Made by a program: the position numbers and the translations under genes. From Opacimonas immobilis (GTDB lineage Bacteria; Pseudomonadota; Gammaproteobacteria; Enterobacterales; Alteromonadaceae), in the NCBI RefSeq assembly GCF_048282545.1, contig NZ_CP182485.1, positions 744,001-808,000 on the forward strand: a stretch of DNA of 64,000 bases, read 5' to 3'. The notes beneath the pieces were generated by a model. That model ran no database searches. It saw nothing but the letters and a program-made list of their open reading frames with translations, and was not told where the DNA came from. How positions within the stretch are numbered: position 1 is the stretch's first letter; the number at the start of each line of letters is the position of its first letter. Below are positions 16,642 to 25,847 of this stretch, piece by piece.

Positions 16642-17495
16642 TGCGTTTGGCTAAAGGATTTTGGTTCATCACGCGAATGGATAAACCCATCGGGATCTAT
16701 TTGTTGTTATGGCCCACTTTATGGGCAGTGGTTTTAGCTTCATTAGGGCAACCGCAACTGGATGTATTATTGATTTTTGTTGCAGGTGTGCTGGTGATGC
16801 GCGCAGCGGGATGCGTCATCAATGACATCGCTGATCGCAAAGTGGACGGTCATGTGAAGCGAACCAATGCGAGACCTTTGGTTTCAGGTCTGTTAAGCAC
16901 CAAAGAAGCCATCGCCATGTTTGTTGGACTTTTGTTGGTGGCCCTTCTCTTAGTATTGCAGTTGAATCTAGCCACATTTTATCTGTCGTTGGTGGCCTTG
17001 GTACTGGCCAGCAGTTATCCCTTTATGAAGCGCTATACGCATCTACCTCAGGTGGTTTTAGGTGCCGCATTTAGTTGGTCGATTCCGATGGCGTTTATGG
17101 CAATCAATCAAAATATTCCAACTTGGGCATGGTATTTATATATTGCGAATTTGGCATGGACCGTTGCGTATGACACCTTGTATGCGATGGTGGATCGTGA
17201 AGATGACCTGAAGATTGGGGTCAAATCCACGGCGATACTCTTTGGTCGTCACGACTTGACGATCATAGGTTTACTGTATGCCGTGATGCTTGGGATGTTG
17301 GCCTTGCTTGGGTATGAGCTGATTTTCGGCACGTGGTATTTCGCTGGCTTGAGTGTGATGGCAGCAGTGATTGGTTACATCATGTGGCAAGTAAGAGAGC
17401 GTGATCTCACCCGGTGTTTCGCTATGTTCAAAGCCAACCACTGGATTGGCTTGATCTGTTTGTTGGGACTATGGGCCGAGTTACTCAGCGTTTGA
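16638..17495 (+). CDS. ubiA: 4-hydroxybenzoate octaprenyltransferase
   Basis: A 285-residue integral membrane prenyltransferase that joins the polyprenyl tail to 4-hydroxybenzoate. The two Asp-rich motifs are present: NDIADRKVDGHVKRT and AMVDREDDLKIGVKS. DKPIGIYLLLWPTLWA starts the first span. Two Met codons are possible starts (16638 and 16641). It follows ubiC directly, and its last 15 bp overlap the end of ubiK on the other strand. Confidence 0.96.
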   Translation: MMRLAKGFWFITRMDKPIGIYLLLWPTLWAVVLASLGQPQLDVLLIFVAGVLVMRAAGCVINDIADRKVDGHVKRTNARPLVSGLLSTKEAIAMFVGLLLVALLLVLQLNLATFYLSLVALVLASSYPFMKRYTHLPQVVLGAAFSWSIPMAFMAINQNIPTWAWYLYIANLAWTVAYDTLYAMVDREDDLKIGVKSTAILFGRHDLTIIGLLYAVMLGMLALLGYELIFGTWYFAGLSVMAAVIGYIMWQVRERDLTRCFAMFKANHWIGLICLLGLWAELLSV

Positions 17496-17732
17496 GTTAT
17501 TCTCTAACGCATCTAGGCGCGTTTCCAGTGCTTTGAGTTTTTCGCGGGTGCGCAATAATACCTGGCTTTGTACGTCAAACTCTTCTCGTGTCACTATATC
17601 CATCTTAGCAAGTTGGGCTTGGATCACTTGTTTGACCTTGGTTTCCGTTTCATTGGCCATGGATTTGATGCCTTCTGGCATGGCGTCGGTGATCTGCTTG
17701 GCAAATTGCTCTAATTTTTGGGGATCTAACAT
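17481..17732 (-). CDS. ubiK: ubiquinone biosynthesis accessory factor UbiK
   Basis: An 83-residue protein of the YqiC/UbiK family (membrane fusogenic activity domain). It has the N-terminal amphipathic half (LEQFAKQITDAMPEG) and the C-terminal coiled coil (LLRTREKLKALETRLDALE). UbiK helps the later aerobic hydroxylation steps of ubiquinone synthesis together with UbiJ. Its 3' end overlaps ubiA by 15 bp, tail to tail. Its location beside ubiCA groups three ubiquinone genes. Confidence 0.9.
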   Translation of the reverse strand: MLDPQKLEQFAKQITDAMPEGIKSMANETETKVKQVIQAQLAKMDIVTREEFDVQSQVLLRTREKLKALETRLDALENNSNAE

Positions 17733-17821
17733 GCTGATTTCTCCTTTTAGACAGTTTTTATTGTAACTGAGCCGTGTAAAGTTTCAATGCAAAGCATGCA
17801 AATTCAGGTAAAATACTCTTT

Positions 17822-19846
17822 ATGAAATTAAATCCTGCGCAACACGACGCGGTCACCTACATTTCTGGCCCTTGCTTAGTGTTAGCGGGCGCAGGCAGTG
17901 GCAAAACTCGTGTAATCACCAACAAAATCGCTCATCTTGTGCGCGAATGCGACGTGCCCGCTCGGCACATCGTCGCCGTGACGTTTACCAATAAAGCGGC
18001 GAAAGAGATGAAAGAGCGAGTGGCACAAAGCCTTGACAAGCGCGAAGCGCGTGGCCTAAAAGTGTCTACCTTTCACACCCTCGGTTTGAACATTATTCGC
18101 AAATACACCCATTTATTGGGGCTTAAAGCCGGTTTTTCGTTATTTGATGACAAAGACAGTTTTGCTCTGCTCAAGGATCTCACCGAGGAAGTATTTGAAG
18201 GTGACAAAGACCAAATCAGGCTATTACAAAATTGCATTTCCAATTGGAAGAACGACTTGATTTTACCTGAGCAACTTGCCAAACGCGCAGCCAATGACGG
18301 AGAAAAACAGTTCGCGCATTTTTATGAGCGCTATCAATCGCATCTAAAGGCTTATAATGCGGTGGATTTCGATGATTTGATTTTGCTGCCCACCTTGTTG
18401 CTCAAACACAATGAAACCGCGCGTCAGAAAATCCAATCCAACATTCGATACCTATTGGTGGATGAGTATCAAGATACCAATACTTCACAGTATATTTTGG
18501 TCAAGCTATTGGTTGGAGAGCGCTCGCGGTTTACCGTCGTGGGCGATGATGATCAATCCATTTACTCATGGCGCGGCGCGCAACCGAAGAACCTACAGTT
18601 GTTGAAGCAGGATTTTCCACGTCTCAAAGTTATCAAATTAGAAGAAAATTATCGCTCGTCCGGCCGTATTTTGCACTGCGCAAACATCTTGATCCAAAAC
18701 AACCCGCATATTTTTGATAAAACCTTGAGAGCCAATTTGCAGTACGGTGAGCCGCTTAAAATTGTCATCGCACGAAACGAAGAACACGAGGGCGAGCGCG
18801 TGGTAGCAGAACTGCTTGCGCACAAGTTTATGAATGCGACCTCGTTTGGCGATTATGCGATATTGTATCGTGGCAATCATCAGGCTCGCGTGTTTGAAAA
18901 AATTCTCATGAACAACAAGATCCCTTATAAGATCTCTGGTGGCACTTCGTTTTTTGATCGCACCGAAGTCAAGGACATCATGGCGTATTTTCGGGTGCTA
19001 GTGAATGCCGATGACGATAATGCTCTGTTGCGGATCATTAATACCCCCAATCGCGGTATTGGCAGAACATCTTTGGAGAAGATTGGCCAGTTTGCTAATG
19101 AGAAACAAATCGGTTTGTTTGCGGCTATTTGTGACAGTGATTTGCAGTCTGTCTTGACCCCTCAAGCGTGGCAGGCAACGAGTCAGTTTGCTCGGATGAT
19201 GGTCGAAGCGTCGGACAATGCTGATCGTGGCGATACCGTTGCGGTGATCCGTGACCTCATTAAGCAGATTGATTATGAAGCTTGGCTGTTCGAGCATGCT
19301 GCATCGCCAAAAGCGGCAGAGATGGGTATGGCGAACATCTCCACCTTGTACGGCTGGGTCACGGATATGTTAAAAGGGTCTGAAACCGATGCACCGATGA
19401 CGCTTTTGGAGGTTGTAAACCGGTTGATTTTGCGCGATATGATGGAGCGTGGTGAAGATGAGGGCGCTGGCAATCAGGTGCAGTTGATGACCTTGCATGC
19501 GTCCAAAGGCTTGGAATTTCCTTATGTTTTCTTAGTCGGCATGGAAGAAGGCTTGTTGCCACATCAATCGAGTATTGATGAGGACAATGTCGAAGAGGAA
19601 CGAAGATTGGCGTACGTGGGGATCACCCGCGCTCAACGCGAATTGACCTTTAGTATTTCTCGAGAACGCCGTCAATTTGGTGAAATTATCCAGCCTGAAC
19701 CTTCTCGCTTTTTGTATGAATTACCCCAAGACGATGTCGAGTGGGAGTTCAAAAAGCCCACCAAAACCGCTGAGCAGCGCAAAGCGGTCGGCGCAGTCGG
19801 CATTGCAAACCTAAAAGGATTATTAGGCGACTCTAGTGAGAGTTAG
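17822..19846 (+). CDS. rep: ATP-dependent DNA helicase Rep
   Basis: A 674-residue UvrD-like superfamily 1 3'-5' helicase that clears protein roadblocks ahead of replication forks. Walker A is GAGSGKTRV. Other helicase motifs include TFTNKAAKEM, VDEYQDTN, GDDDQSIYSWRGA, TLHASKGLEFPYVF and YVGITRAQ. Length is within one residue of E. coli Rep, which separates it from the longer UvrD at 60814. Divergent from ubiK. Confidence 0.97.
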   Translation: MKLNPAQHDAVTYISGPCLVLAGAGSGKTRVITNKIAHLVRECDVPARHIVAVTFTNKAAKEMKERVAQSLDKREARGLKVSTFHTLGLNIIRKYTHLLGLKAGFSLFDDKDSFALLKDLTEEVFEGDKDQIRLLQNCISNWKNDLILPEQLAKRAANDGEKQFAHFYERYQSHLKAYNAVDFDDLILLPTLLLKHNETARQKIQSNIRYLLVDEYQDTNTSQYILVKLLVGERSRFTVVGDDDQSIYSWRGAQPKNLQLLKQDFPRLKVIKLEENYRSSGRILHCANILIQNNPHIFDKTLRANLQYGEPLKIVIARNEEHEGERVVAELLAHKFMNATSFGDYAILYRGNHQARVFEKILMNNKIPYKISGGTSFFDRTEVKDIMAYFRVLVNADDDNALLRIINTPNRGIGRTSLEKIGQFANEKQIGLFAAICDSDLQSVLTPQAWQATSQFARMMVEASDNADRGDTVAVIRDLIKQIDYEAWLFEHAASPKAAEMGMANISTLYGWVTDMLKGSETDAPMTLLEVVNRLILRDMMERGEDEGAGNQVQLMTLHASKGLEFPYVFLVGMEEGLLPHQSSIDEDNVEEERRLAYVGITRAQRELTFSISRERRQFGEIIQPEPSRFLYELPQDDVEWEFKKPTKTAEQRKAVGAVGIANLKGLLGDSSES

Positions 19847-19866
19847 TCGTTCTATTTGGTTGCTGG

Positions 19867-20523
19867 TTACACTTCTGTCACAATATCCGACAGAGGCCAG
19901 CGTGATTTGGGTAAATCCGCATTAAAATCCGATTCTGCGCGATAGCCCAACGCAATCACACAAATCGCAGATAAGTTTTGTGCCGGCAAAGCAAATTCTT
20001 TATCAAGGGCAGGTAAATCGAACCCTTCCATTGGTAGGGCGTCGATTCCCATCGCCGCTGCTGCGGTCAAAACGGCACCGATGTTAAGGTAGGTTTGTTT
20101 TTCCATCCAATGCTGAGTGTCTTTGAGTTGATAGCGATGTAGGTTCACAAACGTTGAACGGATCCCGTGATAGGTTTGCTTGAAGCTTGGGTCTTTGGCA
20201 AAGCGTCCATCTTGCTCCTCGCGCTCTAATAAAGAGAGAAGATAGTCGTCGTCCATGTGGATCTTTGAGCAAACGACCACGACATGCGAGGCGTTTTGGA
20301 CTTTAGGTGCGTTGTATGCGTAAGGCCCTTGCGCACCTTGATTCACTCGGGCTTTACCGACATCTGTGGAAGCCACAATAAAATGCCAAGGCTGGACGTT
20401 GACACTCGAAGGAGCAAAGCGCATCACATCCAGTAATGATGACATGTCTTGTTCTGAAATGGTACGGTTTGGGTCAAACGCTTTGGTTGCATAACGCGTC
20501 TGCATAGCTTGGGCAATATTCAT
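19867..20523 (-). CDS. nfsB: oxygen-insensitive NAD(P)H nitroreductase
   Basis: A 218-residue FMN-dependent nitroreductase. It matches E. coli NfsB across its length: APSSVNVQPWHFIVAS, ASHVVVVCSK, WMEKQTYLNIG, LPMEGFD and the DLPKSRWP end. The likely role is reduction of nitro compounds and quinones in the cytoplasm. Convergent with rep, 20 bp from its stop. A dyad repeat lies in its upstream region. Confidence 0.92.
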   Translation of the reverse strand: MNIAQAMQTRYATKAFDPNRTISEQDMSSLLDVMRFAPSSVNVQPWHFIVASTDVGKARVNQGAQGPYAYNAPKVQNASHVVVVCSKIHMDDDYLLSLLEREEQDGRFAKDPSFKQTYHGIRSTFVNLHRYQLKDTQHWMEKQTYLNIGAVLTAAAAMGIDALPMEGFDLPALDKEFALPAQNLSAICVIALGYRAESDFNADLPKSRWPLSDIVTEV

Positions 20524-20547
20524 TAAAAATCCATGTTGTCACGATAC

Positions 20548-20579
20548 TGAACATCGGCATCGGCTATGCACAATGTTCA
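20548..20579. repeat. inverted repeat upstream of nfsB
   Basis: TGAACAT (20548-20554) and ATGTTCA (20573-20579) are exact reverse complements spaced by 18 bp, 25 bp upstream of the nfsB ATG and downstream of the hemY stop. It could be a regulator site for nfsB. The spacing is unusual for a simple dimer operator. Confidence 0.3.
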
Positions 20580-20595
20580 TTCATTTTCAAAAAAC

Positions 20596-21756
20596 TTAGC
20601 TGGCTTTGTAGCCTTGCTGGTATAACGCGAGCGCTTCATCTGGATGCGCTTGACGGGCTTTGATTTCGGCAAGCAGAATCACATCCTCTTGGCGCTTTTC
20701 AATGGCGATGGCTGTCTCTGCCTCGCTTTGCGCTAATTCATCATTTCCGGCGTGGTACGCAAGATGTGCGAGTGTGGAATGCAATAACACGTTATCGCTG
20801 TCGCGCTTTAGCCACTTTTGCAATAATTTGGTTGAGGCTTTGGGCTCGGCTAAATGCAGCTTTTTAAACAGTGGCAACAGCTGTGTGTGCGGACCTGATT
20901 TTTGTGCTTCAACGAGCGCTTTTTCGGCTTCACTGTGCATATCTTGGGCGATCAGCTGTTCAATATAAGCTTTTTGTTGGGCAGGAGATTTGCGTTGGGC
21001 GCGCGGCAGTTTTTGCCATTCTTGAATTAACTCATTGCCACCTTCATTGCACGCAATCAAAGCAAAATCGCCCTCTGCTGCCAAATCTTGCCAGTGTTGG
21101 TAACGACCGCCCAGGGGTTTTTTCCAACCGGTTAAGCGTTCACGCAGTTCGTGCCACTCGTCCGCCGCAGCTAAGGCCTCAGCCCAGACTTCGATAACGT
21201 TGGCTTTGGTTTTTTGGGCAATGGTTAAGCTTTCGATGATATCTAATGCCGCCTTGCTGTCATTTTGGCTGATCAGGAAGCGCGCTTTGGTCAATTGTGC
21301 GGCCAGTGCACTGCCTTCGTTGAGCGCGGCTTCGTCCCAATACCCTAGCGCGGCTTGGGCATTGCCGAGTTTGGCTTCGACATCGGCTAGAGCGAGTAAA
21401 TTAAGACCATTGAATTCGGCATTGCGGATTTTGAGAAGAGCTTTACGTGCAGGCACAAAATCCCCTTCCGCAAGGGCTTGCATGCCTTTATTGAAAAACG
21501 ATTGGCGACGACGCGAGCCCCAACTCCCTAACCAGTCTCTTGATCCAGTTAACATCCCTACAATGCGCTTGATGAACCATTCCATGACCAAGAAGCCTAT
21601 GACCGCAAAGAACACCATCACGCCCAGGCTGATCACACTCATCTCTATGGTGGTGTTTTTGAGGGCAATTAGGACGTAGCCTTTTTCGCCGACTAAATTC
21701 GGTCCAACAATCAATCCGACGACCAAAATAACCAATAACAAAATCACTCGGATCAT
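20596..21756 (-). CDS. hemY: HemY, heme biosynthesis-associated TPR protein
   Basis: A 386-residue inner membrane protein with two N-terminal spans (IRVILLLVILVVGLIVGP and a second at residues 42-62) and a long helical TPR region in the cytoplasm. Its precise role is unsettled. This HemY is unrelated to protoporphyrinogen oxidase of Bacillus. It is the last gene of hemC-hemD-hemX-hemY, with 2 bp between hemX and hemY. Confidence 0.9.
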   Translation of the reverse strand: MIRVILLLVILVVGLIVGPNLVGEKGYVLIALKNTTIEMSVISLGVMVFFAVIGFLVMEWFIKRIVGMLTGSRDWLGSWGSRRRQSFFNKGMQALAEGDFVPARKALLKIRNAEFNGLNLLALADVEAKLGNAQAALGYWDEAALNEGSALAAQLTKARFLISQNDSKAALDIIESLTIAQKTKANVIEVWAEALAAADEWHELRERLTGWKKPLGGRYQHWQDLAAEGDFALIACNEGGNELIQEWQKLPRAQRKSPAQQKAYIEQLIAQDMHSEAEKALVEAQKSGPHTQLLPLFKKLHLAEPKASTKLLQKWLKRDSDNVLLHSTLAHLAYHAGNDELAQSEAETAIAIEKRQEDVILLAEIKARQAHPDEALALYQQGYKAS

Positions 21757-21758
21757 GC

Positions 21759-23000
21759 TTAGTTCCTCCCTGCAAAGAGGGTCTTGATTCGGGCATCAAT
21801 GACCTCTGTCAATGGGACTTGAGAATCAAGCTGTGCCGGGATGTCTTTACTGGTATCTACGGCAATCAAATCCTGAATTGACTGAATGTAGGCTTCTACG
21901 CCTGAATTATCCAATTGGTAATGTGCGACCACAGTATCTAATGCGGTTTGTAAGCCTTGGATATACAATGCTGGTTCTTCTTGCAAAATCGCCTGTTGTG
22001 CATTGAGCAGTGCATATTTGAGCTGTTCACGAGCAAGCCATTGTTGTTTACCTGACATAAATGGAGTGACATCGGTAGTGCGTTCTTCAACGGAGATAAA
22101 GTCTTTGACAATGGCATCCCAGCTCGCCTTGAGATTGGCTTTCCAATTCGCTACATCGGCGCTGACGGTAGTTTGCTCCTCAGGAGCAACCGGATCAGGG
22201 AGTTTCAAGGTATCTAATGGCAGCGCATCCACTTGGGCAATCAAAGCAGAAATGCTCAGCGCGATAGAAGTTGAAGGTACCTGGTTAACTTGTTGCAAGG
22301 TTTGAATATCTTTTGCCAGAAGGGCTCGGATCGGCAAAAGTGAAGTATCCGCTAAATCGGCAATGCGCACATCTGCAGATTTCAACAACATTATGGCAGA
22401 TTGCACATCTTGCTCAAGATAGAGTTTTTTGCCTGCGAGCTTGACCAGGTAATCGGCTTCAGCCAGTAACCAATCTGATGGACGACGACCAGCAACATCA
22501 GCAATGCGCTTGGATAACCCCTCATTGGTCAGTTCATTGAGTTCAACACGCTGGGTTAATTGATTGAGCGCTTCAGCTGTTTGGCTATCATCGGTTTGTA
22601 AATTCGTTAAGGTTTCAGTTTGGCTATCAAGGACTTTTTTGACCGCAGCAACCTCTTGTGACACGCCATTTAAGCCTGTTTCCAGGCGAGAGTAACGTTG
22701 TTCCAGCAACTCGATTTGGGGATTGGTGCGCTCGACTTTGATGTAGTTGAGCCAGTACCAGTAACCCGCTGCAAGCAAAGCAATGATAATTAAAAAGTTA
22801 ACAGTCGTGATGAGCCACAAACCTTTATGACCGTGTTGTTTTATCACTTCTACTTCGATTTCATTGGGGTGTGTAGCTGGTTGAGATGAAGCAGGTTCTT
22901 GCGTGGGATCGCTATCTATCTTGTCACGTTGCGCGGATGAGCTATCAACGACTTCTCCTTCAATCACGTCGTTTTTTACATCCTTATCGTCTGCTGCCAT
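21759..23000 (-). CDS. hemX: HemX, uroporphyrinogen-III C-methyltransferase-like membrane protein
   Basis: A 413-residue protein. A charged, Ser- and Glu-rich N-terminal 55 residues precede one membrane span (LWLITTVNFLIIIALLAAGY) and a mostly helical periplasmic part. No methyltransferase motifs are seen, as usual for this family despite its old name. Position in hemCDXY, 12 bp after hemD, supports a role in the same pathway, although its biochemical function is not known. Confidence 0.9.
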   Translation of the reverse strand: MAADDKDVKNDVIEGEVVDSSSAQRDKIDSDPTQEPASSQPATHPNEIEVEVIKQHGHKGLWLITTVNFLIIIALLAAGYWYWLNYIKVERTNPQIELLEQRYSRLETGLNGVSQEVAAVKKVLDSQTETLTNLQTDDSQTAEALNQLTQRVELNELTNEGLSKRIADVAGRRPSDWLLAEADYLVKLAGKKLYLEQDVQSAIMLLKSADVRIADLADTSLLPIRALLAKDIQTLQQVNQVPSTSIALSISALIAQVDALPLDTLKLPDPVAPEEQTTVSADVANWKANLKASWDAIVKDFISVEERTTDVTPFMSGKQQWLAREQLKYALLNAQQAILQEEPALYIQGLQTALDTVVAHYQLDNSGVEAYIQSIQDLIAVDTSKDIPAQLDSQVPLTEVIDARIKTLFAGRN

Positions 23001-23012
23001 GAGCTACTCCAT

Positions 23013-23753
23013 TTATATATTTTGTAGGGTACTAATTAAATCGGTGTCCGATGCACCATTGGTATTGAACACGGATGCGATACCGCGTTCATGTAATATC
23101 TTAACAATGCGCTGACTAGGTGCCAACCAAGTGCAACTTTTTAGCCACTGACTTGCAAAATGTGCAAAAGCTAACTCTACTTGTTCGCCGCTAGTGACAA
23201 TAATAGTCTTAATATCGACTGGTTGCCAAGCATGTGTAGCCACTGGCTCAGATAAATTTAAGCGCTCATAGCTGCATAGAGTGACCACATCCGCACCACG
23301 ATCGGTTAATGTGTCGGCTAAAGCAGTTCGACCGCCTTTACCTTTTACAATGACTACTTTTTCTTGCAATACACGTTGTAAATGGTGAAGCTCTAGCAAT
23401 CCTTCTGAGTGCTCAGCCCCTTTGGGCGCACGAAAAATTCTATGACCATTACACCAAAAAGGATCTTTACTTGTCCATTGGGCTAAGGTCTGAAAAGTAC
23501 CATTTCCTATCGCATAAATCAGGCATGAGCTATGCAGTTCCGGAAGCAGTGGCAGCGTCCATTTAGCCGCGACGCTTGAGGTAAAAACCACATGCTTAAC
23601 CCTCTGCCATTCAATCTGTTTGATCTTAGCAACTAGATCATCGCAAGGTAAGCAACGCTGTAGAGCCACTCCAACACATTCAATTCCGGCTTGAGCAAAA
23701 GCGTACTGAGATGCTGCAATCTTATGTTCAGGTCGCAACAACAGCACACTCAT
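23013..23753 (-). CDS. hemD: uroporphyrinogen-III synthase
   Basis: About 246 residues. It closes hydroxymethylbilane to uroporphyrinogen III. The family is weakly conserved; visible features are VLLLRPEHKIA at the start, VVFTSSVAAKW and VIVKGKGGRTALADTL. An upstream in-frame TTG at 23762 would overlap hemC, but the ATG at 23753, one base after the hemC stop, fits better. Second gene of the hemCDXY operon. Confidence 0.88.
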   Translation of the reverse strand: MSVLLLRPEHKIAASQYAFAQAGIECVGVALQRCLPCDDLVAKIKQIEWQRVKHVVFTSSVAAKWTLPLLPELHSSCLIYAIGNGTFQTLAQWTSKDPFWCNGHRIFRAPKGAEHSEGLLELHHLQRVLQEKVVIVKGKGGRTALADTLTDRGADVVTLCSYERLNLSEPVATHAWQPVDIKTIIVTSGEQVELAFAHFASQWLKSCTWLAPSQRIVKILHERGIASVFNTNGASDTDLISTLQNI

Positions 23754-23754
23754 G

Positions 23755-24708
23755 TTAATCAATGCTCACATTGGCAAGGATGTCACCAGCACCTTGTGCA
23801 AGTAGGTCTTCTGCAATGGATACGCCAAGCGCAGCTGCTTGCTCGCGTCGGGCATCAAAGTCACCAATCAGACTCACCGTTTGCTCACTTTGACATACCA
23901 ATTTGCCATCGACAGAAGCCACTAATCCTCGCAAGCGCAATTCGTCATTATTTAACTCAGCAAATGACCCAATTGGAATTTGACAACCCCCTTCTAGTTT
24001 GGCATTCATAGCGCGTTCTGCACTCACTCTAATGGTCGTTTCAGGACAGGCTAGGGCTTGCAGTAAAACAATTACATCCGGCTGGTCGTTGCGACATTCT
24101 ATGCCAACCGCTCCTTGACCTACTGCGGGTAAAGAGATTTCAGGAGCAATTTGTTCTTTAATGCGAAAACCCATATTTAAGCGAATTAACCCTGCACAGG
24201 CCAATATAATCGCATCGTAATCACCAGCGTCTAGTTTTGCCAAGCGTGAGTTGACGTTGCCACGCAGATCCTTAATGACCAAATCTGGACGTTTGGCTCG
24301 AAGTTGTGCTTGGCGACGCAATGAACTGGTGCCGACAATCGCCCCTTGTGGTAATTCGGCAAAACTATCGTAGTTATTTGAGACAAACGCATCATAAGGA
24401 TTTTCGCGAGGACATATTGCGTGTAAGCCAAACCCTTCGGGGAATTCCATCGGTACGTCTTTCAGTGAATGCACGGCAATATCGGCACGTCCTTCCATCA
24501 TGGCCACTTCGAGCTCTTTAATAAATAGGCCTTTGCCACCCACTTTGGCAAGTGGTGTATCTAATATACGGTCGCCTTTGGTGGACATCGGGAGTAACTC
24601 CACTGCCAAATCTGGAAACGCACGTGACAAACCTGCTTGCACATATTCGGCTTGCCACATCGCAAGGGGGCTTTTGCGTGTGGCGATGGTTAGGGTTTTA
24701 CTGCTCAT
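23755..24708 (-). CDS. hemC: hydroxymethylbilane synthase (porphobilinogen deaminase)
   Basis: A 317-residue enzyme that assembles four porphobilinogens. It has IATRKSPLAMWQAEYV at the start, the HSLKDVPME loop, GTSSLRRQAQLRA, and the dipyrromethane-binding Cys in LEGGCQIPIGSFAE. First gene of the hemCDXY run. The adenylate cyclase gene usually divergent from hemC is absent; an esterase lies upstream. Confidence 0.97.
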   Translation of the reverse strand: MSSKTLTIATRKSPLAMWQAEYVQAGLSRAFPDLAVELLPMSTKGDRILDTPLAKVGGKGLFIKELEVAMMEGRADIAVHSLKDVPMEFPEGFGLHAICPRENPYDAFVSNNYDSFAELPQGAIVGTSSLRRQAQLRAKRPDLVIKDLRGNVNSRLAKLDAGDYDAIILACAGLIRLNMGFRIKEQIAPEISLPAVGQGAVGIECRNDQPDVIVLLQALACPETTIRVSAERAMNAKLEGGCQIPIGSFAELNNDELRLRGLVASVDGKLVCQSEQTVSLIGDFDARREQAAALGVSIAEDLLAQGAGDILANVSID

Positions 24709-24744
24709 ATTTCATCCGTTGTGTTGCGGTATCCAAAAGCCGAT

Positions 24745-25416
24745 TTAATCGGCTAAGCGAGCTTGTAACCACGCGCTGATATCTTTGATTTGATCTGGGT
24801 GCACATTGTGTTGCATCGGGTAGGTTTGCCAGCTGGCTGCAAAACCATTTTGCAAAGCCGATTGGTAAGCCGCTTCACCCATACTCATAGGCACCACATC
24901 ATCATGCGTACCGTGCGCAGCAAAAATAGGCGTATTGACACCGGCGTCGGTTTTTTCTGAAGGCAATAACATTGGCTCTGCCATATACGTAGATAAACAA
25001 ATCAAACCACCGAGAGAATGCTCATAACGCGCACCAAGGTGATAAGTGATCACGCCACCTTGAGAAAACCCAGCAAGAATGATTTTGTGCGCTGGAATGC
25101 CCGCTGCAATCTCAGCATCGAGTAACGCTTTGACTGATTCTGCAGACTCGCGTACGCCATCAATGTCAGCACGTGAACCAAAATCCATACTTTTGATGTC
25201 ATACCATGCACGCATTTGCATGCCATTGTTGATCGTTACTGGACGCACCGGAGCGTGCGGAAAAATGAACTTGATGCCTAGTTCATCGGGAAGTTGAAAT
25301 GCGGGCACAATCGGCGCAAAACCGTTACCTGAATCTCCTAAGCCATGCAACCAAATGACAGTGGCTTTGTGTTCGCTTGGCGCTTCTACGACGACTGAGG
25401 GTAACAAATCAAGCAT
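24745..25416 (-). CDS. carboxylesterase / phospholipase family alpha/beta hydrolase
   Basis: A 223-residue cytoplasmic hydrolase of the acyl-protein thioesterase-like family. WLHGLGDSGNGFAPIVP forms the oxyanion region, the nucleophile is in AGFSQGGVITYHLG, the Asp in HGTHDDVVPMSMG, and the His in YPMQHNVHP. No signal peptide. The natural substrate is unknown. It lies between cyaY and hemC in the same direction, and its start overlaps the cyaY end by 8 bp. Confidence 0.88.
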   Translation of the reverse strand: MLDLLPSVVVEAPSEHKATVIWLHGLGDSGNGFAPIVPAFQLPDELGIKFIFPHAPVRPVTINNGMQMRAWYDIKSMDFGSRADIDGVRESAESVKALLDAEIAAGIPAHKIILAGFSQGGVITYHLGARYEHSLGGLICLSTYMAEPMLLPSEKTDAGVNTPIFAAHGTHDDVVPMSMGEAAYQSALQNGFAASWQTYPMQHNVHPDQIKDISAWLQARLAD

Positions 25417-25747
25417 TGCCTAACCCTAGGCGCACTTCGACACCGGCCTGTTTGCTAATAGCAGCGTCTAAAAACGCCCAAAATTCACCTGCGCCTCGCT
25501 CATCGATCCATTGTCCATTTTCGTAATTAAAATGGTGTCCGTTGTAACGGGTAGCAACCCATAGTTGGAGCAGAGGCTCTTGTTTGTTCAAAATGATTTT
25601 GGTGCCGTTTTCGAACACTAAAGTGATGATGCCATCGGCGCTCTCGGCCTCAATATCAGGCTCTTCAAGGGCGTCGATTTTTTCTTCAATAGCAATAAAC
25701 GCTTCATCAATCAGGTTGTGATATGCCAATTCGGTTAATTCTGCCAT
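25409..25747 (-). CDS. cyaY: iron donor protein CyaY (bacterial frataxin)
   Basis: About 112 residues: an acidic first helix (MAELTELAYHNLIDEAFIAI), the frataxin sheet with ITLVFENGTKIILNKQEPL and LWVATRYNGHHF, and a C-terminal helix. It regulates iron-sulfur cluster assembly. The frame opens earlier at 25774, but the family start is the ATG at 25747, preceded by GGAGAGC. In E. coli cyaY lies near lptM-dapF; here it sits beside an esterase and hemC instead. Confidence 0.93.
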   Translation of the reverse strand: MAELTELAYHNLIDEAFIAIEEKIDALEEPDIEAESADGIITLVFENGTKIILNKQEPLLQLWVATRYNGHHFNYENGQWIDERGAGEFWAFLDAAISKQAGVEVRLGLGNA

Positions 25748-25847
25748 GAGCTCTCCTGTACGTGGCCAGTGCATAGTGTTTTATTGGTTGATTATGTTAC
25801 CATTGAGCGCAGTGTGCAATCCAATGTTAGTTCAGTCTTTTTTACCT

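Noticed and set aside
17822..19846. rep and uvrD considered as a duplication of one gene
   Set aside because: The two differ in length and tail, and each matches its own E. coli counterpart; both helicases are normal in gammaproteobacteria.
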